Source: Phormidium ambiguum IAM M-71 (GTDB lineage: Bacteria > Cyanobacteriota > Cyanobacteriia > Cyanobacteriales > Aerosakkonemataceae). Taken from it: a stretch of DNA of 64,000 nucleotides. Shown one piece after another: positions 59,190 through 64,000 of this stretch; within the stretch, counting starts at the first letter, position 1, and the number at the start of each line of letters is the position of its first letter. A model generated the notes under the pieces. The model saw nothing but the letters and a program-made list of their open reading frames with translations, ran no database searches and was not told the origin of the DNA. The stretch is from NCBI RefSeq assembly GCF_001904725.1, contig NZ_MRCE01000015.1, forward strand, positions 124,001 through 188,000, in the 5' to 3' direction. Position numbers and translations under genes: made by a program.

Positions 59190-60161
59190 CTAATTCAAAC
59201 TAACCAACCAATCTAATATCAACTGATTGACAACTTCTGGTCTTTCATCATGGGGACAATGACCAGTATTAGGTATCGGAATAAACTTTAAAGTTTGCCC
59301 ATTTTCACTGAGTTTCTGATAAATTCCAGCACCCTTAATTGGTGTCCAAGGGTCTTTTTCGCCCCAAAGCACTAACAAAGGATGCTGAACTTTTGGCAAC
59401 AATTCTACAGGACTTGGGCCGGGAGGTGCGGTCAAAATTGAAGCAAAAACTTTTTGAGCACCCACATCACAGGAAGGTTCATAAAGCATCTCAACTAATT
59501 CCTCTGTGACAGCATCAGCATTAATATATACCTGCTTTAAAGTGTTGCGAATGCGATGTTTTTGGCGAATCATATTAAATATGAAAGGGCCAAAAGCCGG
59601 AGAACTTACTAACTTAGTAAAAGTTCCCATGATGAACCGTAAAGGCAAATTTAATTCATCTGGGCGATGATTTAATCCTCCCGCACAGTTAATTAAAACA
59701 GCACCCGCAGCAATTTCGGGATGATTCGCTACTACCATTAAGCTGAGTAAAGCACCGATCGAATTACCCACCAATATAGTAGGCTCCTGAATATGCGATG
59801 CGTGGAAATCCTGAACTAAATCCTGCCAAAGCTCCAAATTGTAGTTTAGTGGCGGCTTATCAGAACCACCAAACCCCAACAAATCCAAAGCAAAAACTCG
59901 ATAACCACCTGCGGCTAAAACAGGAATATTTTGTCGCCAATGTCCAATCGAAGCACCAAAACCATGCAACAGTAAGAGCGGACGACCGCTTCCCATTACA
60001 GTGTATTGGATTTTGTGGCCTTGCCAACGCCAGGTAAGTTTTTCTAACTGGCTAGCTTTCGTTAACTGCTGAGTTGTCACCGGATATATATGAAGTTTCG
60101 TAAAGTAATATCTCTTATATGATATTATGTCGAGATTTACAGGGATTATATTCAGGAACAT
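59190..60161 (-). CDS. Alpha/beta hydrolase, chloroplast-esterase-like
   Basis: The 323-residue frame starts at the ATG at 60161; an in-frame GTG at 60080 (VTTQQLTKAS) is a plausible alternative, since residues 1-27 look like promoter-derived sequence. The nucleophile is the Ser in VGNSIGALLSLM, the oxyanion motif LLLHGFGASIGHW, the catalytic Asp near LWGEKDPWTPI and His in NTGHCPHDERPE. The segment DLLGFGGSDKP is typical of a plant and cyanobacterial esterase group. Substrate unknown. Its start faces the SLH gene. Confidence 0.85.
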   Translation of the reverse strand: MFLNIIPVNLDIISYKRYYFTKLHIYPVTTQQLTKASQLEKLTWRWQGHKIQYTVMGSGRPLLLLHGFGASIGHWRQNIPVLAAGGYRVFALDLLGFGGSDKPPLNYNLELWQDLVQDFHASHIQEPTILVGNSIGALLSLMVVANHPEIAAGAVLINCAGGLNHRPDELNLPLRFIMGTFTKLVSSPAFGPFIFNMIRQKHRIRNTLKQVYINADAVTEELVEMLYEPSCDVGAQKVFASILTAPPGPSPVELLPKVQHPLLVLWGEKDPWTPIKGAGIYQKLSENGQTLKFIPIPNTGHCPHDERPEVVNQLILDWLVSLN

Positions 60162-60215
60162 TTACTTAAGCAATTAAGCTCACGCAGTTTTGTCTGAGGG
60201 TGGCAGAGGAGAATC

Positions 60216-62570
60216 ATGAATCAAGGTTTATTAGCTTTATTAGGCAGACTGGTTTTTGCTTCTGCCAGTTTGGTAATTATCCAAACAGCCGCAAACGCAC
60301 AAGAAACTCGGCTGTCAGCAATCAGCGGTCAAATTTTAGAAAAAAATAACCAAGAACAACAGATTAGTCAAAATCCGGCGAAATCTCAATTAATTTTAGG
60401 GCAAAGACCCACCAGAAGACAAAGGGTAATCAATAACAATGCCCCCGTTCCTGAAGCGGTTAGCAATGCGGTAATTCAAAATTTGTCCCAACAAACGGGA
60501 ATTGAAGCTTCGGCTTTAAAAATTGTGGAAGCACAACAGCAAACTTGGGCGAATGGTTGTTTGGGAATTAGTAGCCCAGGAGTTCCTTGCGCGGAAGGAA
60601 AAGTTCCCGGTTGGGAAGTGGTAGTGGCGAGTGCTACGCAACGCTGGGTTTATCGCAGCAATATGTCTGGTTCTTTAGTAAAACTGGATGCGATCGCTAC
60701 TCAGAATATCGCTAATCGTCCCGCTGCGTCCACTGAAACAACTGCGTCAGCAACTAAACCAGAACGGCAAACCACAACCACCGCCCGTCGCCAAACTACG
60801 CAAAGGACAACTCAAACCAGCACATCCCAAGGAACTGCAACTCGCACCCAACGACAAACTACAACAACCGCCCGTCGTCAAACGACTCAAACTACTACAA
60901 CTACCCCGACGACTACCGCCCGTCGTCAAACCACGCAAACGACTACTCAAACTCGCACGCCTCAAGGAACAGTAACTCGCACCCAACGACAAACGACTAC
61001 TGCGGTAAGTCGGCAAACTCCAGCCGCTGGTACGGGAGAATTTAGTTTAGCAATTTGGCAACCTGCGGCTAATTTATCAGAAGTAGTTGCCCGTCTTTCT
61101 GTAATGTCAAAAGATAGCAATTTTGCTCAAGAAAAATATCTCGGAGATTATCGCTATCAAGTAAATCAAAGAGCGAAGTTTATTGGGGGAGTAAATCCTG
61201 GCGATCGCGTCGTCGTTCGCTTGTATAATTATCAGAATCGCTTAATAGGATTTACCGAATTTGAAGTCCTACCCCAAAAATCTTCCGTTAACATTATCTT
61301 CGGCAACCGCCCCCTAGTTTCCCGCATTGTTCGTACAGTTTACGGCGCAGATGTTGACGAAAATGCCGCCATTGATGGAGGCGCAAACACTTACGATTTC
61401 TACACTAATATTACAGGCCCAACACCAAGTCAAGAAACAGTAGTTTTCTTCAAAGATTCCCAAGGAATCGATAAAACTTGGTATCAAGTTGCCGGATTAC
61501 CAGTACCTCCAGAAACCGGAGTTTTTTCCACCGCAGTTCGAGGAACGACAACGGAAGAAATTAGCGTTTTTCCTGCCGATTTACCCGCAATTATTACCGC
61601 CGTTCCCGGTTCACAACAACAAATTGTGAATGTAGCAGCTAACAACCAATCTACTTTTAATTTCAATCAAGATTCTACTCGTTCGGCACGAGAAACACCC
61701 CGAACAACAACTCAGCCAGTTAGCGGCACTTCTGAACCAACTCGCGTAGTTACTGAACCAAATAGTTCGGAAGTTCAAGCAAGTTTTCCCGATGTTCCTG
61801 CCAATTATTGGGCAAGAAATTTCATTGGCAGATTAGCAGAAAAGGGAGTAATTCAAGGTTATCCCGATGGTTTATATCGCCCGACAACATCTTTAACTAG
61901 GGCAGAGTTTGCCATTGTGATTACTGGCGCTTTTAAACAGGATAACAAGCGCGAAGTAGTGACTTTCAAGGATGTGTCTACTGATTTTTGGGCTTATCCA
62001 GCAATTAAAAAAGCTTACGAAATGGGCTTTTTAGATGCAGATAGTCGGGGGAATTTTCGCCCCAATGAAAAGATTACTCGCTTAGATGTTTTGGTAGCTT
62101 TAGCTAAAGGGTTGAACTATGCGCCTACTGTAGCTGCTGAAAGAACATTGCGCGTCTACACCGATGGTGGTAGTATTCCCAGAAGCGATCGCTCTTTAAT
62201 CGCCGCAGTCACAGAACGAAACATTGTCGTAAATTACCCCAATGTTCGCTCTTTAAACCCACAACGAGCAGCAACAAGAGCCGAAGTCGCAGCATTAATT
62301 TATCGCGCTTTAGTCAGTACCGGAGAAGTTGCTGATATTTCTTCGCCCTACGTAGTTAGCGAAACTACTATCCAAAGAAGACAAACTACCCCCAGAAGAC
62401 AACCTGCTAATAACAACAGTGGTAGAACTCAATCTCTCAAGCGTTCAACTACTAATAATTCGGGCAATACTTCTCGCGTTCGACGCACTACTACGGTAGA
62501 ACCTTCTAATACTAATCGAACCAGACGTAATCCCGCAGTTAAACCTTCTAACAACAATTCTCGCTCTTAA
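60216..62570 (+). CDS. Surface-layer-homology protein with Thr/Arg-rich repeats
   Basis: The 784-residue protein begins with a signal peptide (about 1-28, ending TAANAQE). Residues about 168-270 are low-complexity repeats of the type QTTTTARRQTTQ and TQRQTTT. A beta-rich domain (about 270-430, FSLAIWQPAANLSEVVARLS) has a DUF4912-like character but is unproven. Three SLH modules follow (about 520, 585 and 645; for example FPDVPANYWARNFIGRLAEK), which bind secondary cell-wall polymers. The C-terminus is Asn/Arg/Thr-rich. It is likely attached to the outer envelope. Confidence 0.88.
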   Translation: MNQGLLALLGRLVFASASLVIIQTAANAQETRLSAISGQILEKNNQEQQISQNPAKSQLILGQRPTRRQRVINNNAPVPEAVSNAVIQNLSQQTGIEASALKIVEAQQQTWANGCLGISSPGVPCAEGKVPGWEVVVASATQRWVYRSNMSGSLVKLDAIATQNIANRPAASTETTASATKPERQTTTTARRQTTQRTTQTSTSQGTATRTQRQTTTTARRQTTQTTTTTPTTTARRQTTQTTTQTRTPQGTVTRTQRQTTTAVSRQTPAAGTGEFSLAIWQPAANLSEVVARLSVMSKDSNFAQEKYLGDYRYQVNQRAKFIGGVNPGDRVVVRLYNYQNRLIGFTEFEVLPQKSSVNIIFGNRPLVSRIVRTVYGADVDENAAIDGGANTYDFYTNITGPTPSQETVVFFKDSQGIDKTWYQVAGLPVPPETGVFSTAVRGTTTEEISVFPADLPAIITAVPGSQQQIVNVAANNQSTFNFNQDSTRSARETPRTTTQPVSGTSEPTRVVTEPNSSEVQASFPDVPANYWARNFIGRLAEKGVIQGYPDGLYRPTTSLTRAEFAIVITGAFKQDNKREVVTFKDVSTDFWAYPAIKKAYEMGFLDADSRGNFRPNEKITRLDVLVALAKGLNYAPTVAAERTLRVYTDGGSIPRSDRSLIAAVTERNIVVNYPNVRSLNPQRAATRAEVAALIYRALVSTGEVADISSPYVVSETTIQRRQTTPRRQPANNNSGRTQSLKRSTTNNSGNTSRVRRTTTVEPSNTNRTRRNPAVKPSNNNSRS
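60772..61020. repeat. Low-complexity coding repeats in the SLH gene
   Basis: Several imperfect copies of ACAACCGCCCGTCGTCAAAC and CTCGCACCCAACGAC-type units encode the QTT/ARRQTT/TRTQRQ segments. The copies vary at wobble positions, so selection acts on the protein. Confidence 0.8.
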
Positions 62571-62578
62571 AATTAAAT

Positions 62579-62603
62579 CCCCGATTTCTTCAAGAAGTCG
62601 GGG
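62579..62603 (+). terminator. Terminator-like hairpin after the SLH gene
   Basis: CCCCGATTTCTT (62579-62590) pairs with AAGAAGTCGGGG (62592-62603), with one G:U pair, followed by a T-rich sequence. It is a close relative of the hairpin at 5448-5470. Confidence 0.65.
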
Positions 62604-62616
62604 TTCTAATTTCAAT

Positions 62617-62728
62617 TTATAGCAACCGCCAAGGTGGTTAAGGCGAGATGAACAGCCAAAACCCTTGTTTTCCAGATTTTTCCTTCTGCCTTCTGCCTTC
62701 TGCCTTCTGCCTTCTGCCTTCTGCCTTC
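62617..62728. repeat. Composite repeat A, copy 2 (reverse orientation)
   Basis: The sequence TAGCAACCGCCAAGGTGGTT (62623-62642) is followed by a spacer with CCCTTGTTTTCC, an AAAAA-type edge and six CCTTCTG heptamers. In reverse complement the order matches 53727-53817. Confidence 0.7.
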
Positions 62729-62730
62729 AG

Positions 62731-63240
62731 CTATAATTGTTGTTTTAATTGACTAATTTTTTCGGGAGTCAGTGCAATTTTCGCTTCTATTTTTCCCTTT
62801 TCATCTCGAAGAATTAGCACATAATTTTCACCTAATCTACTAACTTCTATTTGCGGATTAAGCATTTGAAATTTCTGATAAACTGCTTCCAATAAAGTTA
62901 AACGAATTACTACATCTTTTTGCGACTGTGGGTAGACATATAAATTTTGTTTGAGATTATCTAACTCTAACTTAAAAGGTGTAGTGCTGCGTTCTTGCGG
63001 CGCATCAGGTTTTTGCCAGTAAAGAGTAATTCCCCGAATATTAGAATTGAAAATTATAAAATTTTCATCAAAACGTTGGGCTTCCCACTCAATTTCTCTC
63101 ACATCACCATTAGGCGGAATTAATCGCTGTTTCCAACTAATTTCTTTGCTGTTGAGATTAGCAAACCATTGTTTAATTATCGCAAAATTATCTGCATTTT
63201 CCGGGTTATTGCTACCTTGTTCCCAAATTATTGTTGACAT
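62731..63240 (-). CDS. Conserved hypothetical protein
   Basis: The 169-residue protein has no signal peptide or membrane span. Its first half is aromatic and mixed (WFANLNSKEISWKQRLIPPN, then FDENFIIFNSNIRGITLYWQ), and its second half is helical and charged (RLTLLEAVYQKFQMLNPQIE and EKISQLKQQL). I do not recognise it beyond unnamed cyanobacterial proteins. It lies 22 bases before the GNAT gene's stop on the same strand, so it may be last in a three-gene unit (miaE, GNAT, this gene). Confidence 0.6.
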   Translation of the reverse strand: MSTIIWEQGSNNPENADNFAIIKQWFANLNSKEISWKQRLIPPNGDVREIEWEAQRFDENFIIFNSNIRGITLYWQKPDAPQERSTTPFKLELDNLKQNLYVYPQSQKDVVIRLTLLEAVYQKFQMLNPQIEVSRLGENYVLILRDEKGKIEAKIALTPEKISQLKQQL

Positions 63241-63262
63241 AGATACTCCGATTTTTTAAATT

Positions 63263-63751
63263 TTAACTTAATAGTAAATACTTCACATAAATTCGATCGC
63301 ACCTGGGAGTTTCCACTCCCGAAGCAGGTTGATAACCACTGCTTTCATATAAATTAACAGCTTCCTTTAAAACACTAGCAGTTTCAATCCAAATTTCCCG
63401 AAAACCTTTAGCAGCAATCGTGTTTTCCAATTGGGTTAACAAATACTTACCTAAACCTTTGCCTCGCGCCTCTGGTAACAAATACATTTTGCGAATTTCT
63501 ACGGCTTTTTCACCACGTTTCACCGGATAATAAGCTGCCGTTCCCACAACTTTTCCCTGCATTTCCACTACCCAAAACTCGCCCCCGGTAGAGAGATAAA
63601 AATCTTCTACATCGATCGCATCTCGATCGGCAGCTTTAGGTAGCCAAGGCAAACCATATTCTGTTAAAACGGTATGGAGAATATTGGCAGCATCATTGCG
63701 ATCGCACTCTTGCCAATCACGAATTAAAAATCCTTGATAATAACACTTCAT
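63263..63751 (-). CDS. GNAT family N-acetyltransferase
   Basis: The 162-residue acetyl-CoA-dependent transferase has the GNAT motif A region MYLLPEARGKGLGKYLLTQL with the phosphate-binding RGKGLG, and a preceding VVGTAAYYPVKRGEKAVEIR strand pair. The C-terminal NLYESSGYQPA is typical of motif B. The start codon overlaps the stop codon of miaE by one base, so translation may be coupled. The substrate cannot be predicted; ribosomal protein or small-molecule acetylation are options. Confidence 0.88.
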   Translation of the reverse strand: MKCYYQGFLIRDWQECDRNDAANILHTVLTEYGLPWLPKAADRDAIDVEDFYLSTGGEFWVVEMQGKVVGTAAYYPVKRGEKAVEIRKMYLLPEARGKGLGKYLLTQLENTIAAKGFREIWIETASVLKEAVNLYESSGYQPASGVETPRCDRIYVKYLLLS

Positions 63752-64000
63752 TAGCTATGAATTCTCGGTTCAGGATGCAAACTTGATAAAATTTCACTTT
63801 CGACAATCGCTAACTCTTCTAATCGTTGACTCACCTCAGAACGATCGAAATAAGTATCAGCTAACGTCCAATAAATTCCGTAATGTCGCGCTTCCGAAGC
63901 CATCAAACTATGGTAAAATTTAGCCAACTCTGGCTCAGGACAATGAGTAGCTAATAAACCCAATCTTTCGTGACTCCGAGCTTCAATTAAACCAGAAACC
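63751..64000 (-). CDS. miaE: tRNA-(ms2io6A)-hydroxylase MiaE, 3' part
   Basis: Only the C-terminal part is in the window (83 residues, the 5' end lies past 64000). The sequence SGLIEARSHERLGLLATHCP followed by EPELAKFYHSLMASEARHYG and LEELAIVESEIL is characteristic of MiaE, a diiron enzyme that hydroxylates the modified adenosine next to the tRNA anticodon using oxygen. Glu and His residues in IEARSHE and SEARHYG are likely iron ligands. It probably heads a unit with the GNAT gene. Confidence 0.85.
   Translation of the reverse strand, partial: VSGLIEARSHERLGLLATHCPEPELAKFYHSLMASEARHYGIYWTLADTYFDRSEVSQRLEELAIVESEILSSLHPEPRIHS

Overview
The window is chromosomal DNA from a cyanobacterium, probably a filamentous Oscillatoriales-type species. 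The evidence is a photosystem II D1 gene, a carboxysome shell gene, a groESL operon with cyanobacterial-style control, a DevBCA exporter, HemJ, many HIP1 octamers (GCGATCGC, for example 2813-2820) and many cyanobacteria-restricted unknown families. Intergenic DNA is AT-rich and full of short palindromic and heptamer repeats. I saw no tRNA, rRNA, CRISPR array, intact insertion sequence or prophage.

Layout. 1-2.7 kb: a HicB-like pair whose second gene ends inside a palindromic repeat, an HTH-pentapeptide-repeat protein with a cluster of operator-like palindromes, and a DnaQ-type exonuclease that lacks two catalytic acids. 2.9-8.4 kb: a Drr-type ABC exporter, a small secreted protein, peroxiredoxin Q, cobyric acid synthase and a small ferredoxin. 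8.7-12.2 kb: sulfate uptake genes (sbpA, a NIL-domain protein, cysT, cysW) without cysA. 12.3-16.1 kb: a NarL-type response regulator, a thioredoxin-like ferredoxin, and groES-groEL with CIRCE and K-box. 16.3-26 kb: a PIN toxin-antitoxin pair, two overlapping unknown genes, a ZIP transporter, a Uma2 nuclease, several unknown proteins, Tex and a sugar-nucleotide epimerase. 26.3-36 kb: a satellite CcmK, an M3 peptidase, a kinase-WD40 protein, DprA, a SAM hydrolase-type enzyme and a patatin phospholipase. 36.2-42.5 kb: a tiny 49-residue gene, a PAO/Lls1-type Rieske oxygenase, a hydrolase, a pentapeptide protein, hemN and hemJ. 42.6-48.3 kb: devBCA with a divergent TetR gene and twin operators, then psbA. 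48.4-64 kb: a DUF1361 protein, a BicA-like SulP transporter, a PEP-synthase-like protein, an RCK-channel-RCK protein, a candidate small RNA, an SLH surface protein, a GNAT enzyme and the 3' part of miaE.

How the genes work together. HemN and HemJ catalyse successive steps to protoporphyrin IX. The psbA gene encodes the D1' (micro-oxic) isoform, shown by Ala80, Leu158 and Ala286 with a complete set of manganese ligands. Together with the oxygen-independent HemN this suggests some low-oxygen capacity in the region, although co-regulation is only a hypothesis. The TetR regulator probably controls devBCA through two perfect palindromes, one of which overlaps the likely devB promoter.

The least explained items are the possible 240-nt RNA at 57501-57741, the HTH-pentapeptide gene with its operator cluster, the acid-less exonuclease, and several families of dispersed repeats including two composite ones. 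All family calls come from reading the sequence; no database search was run.
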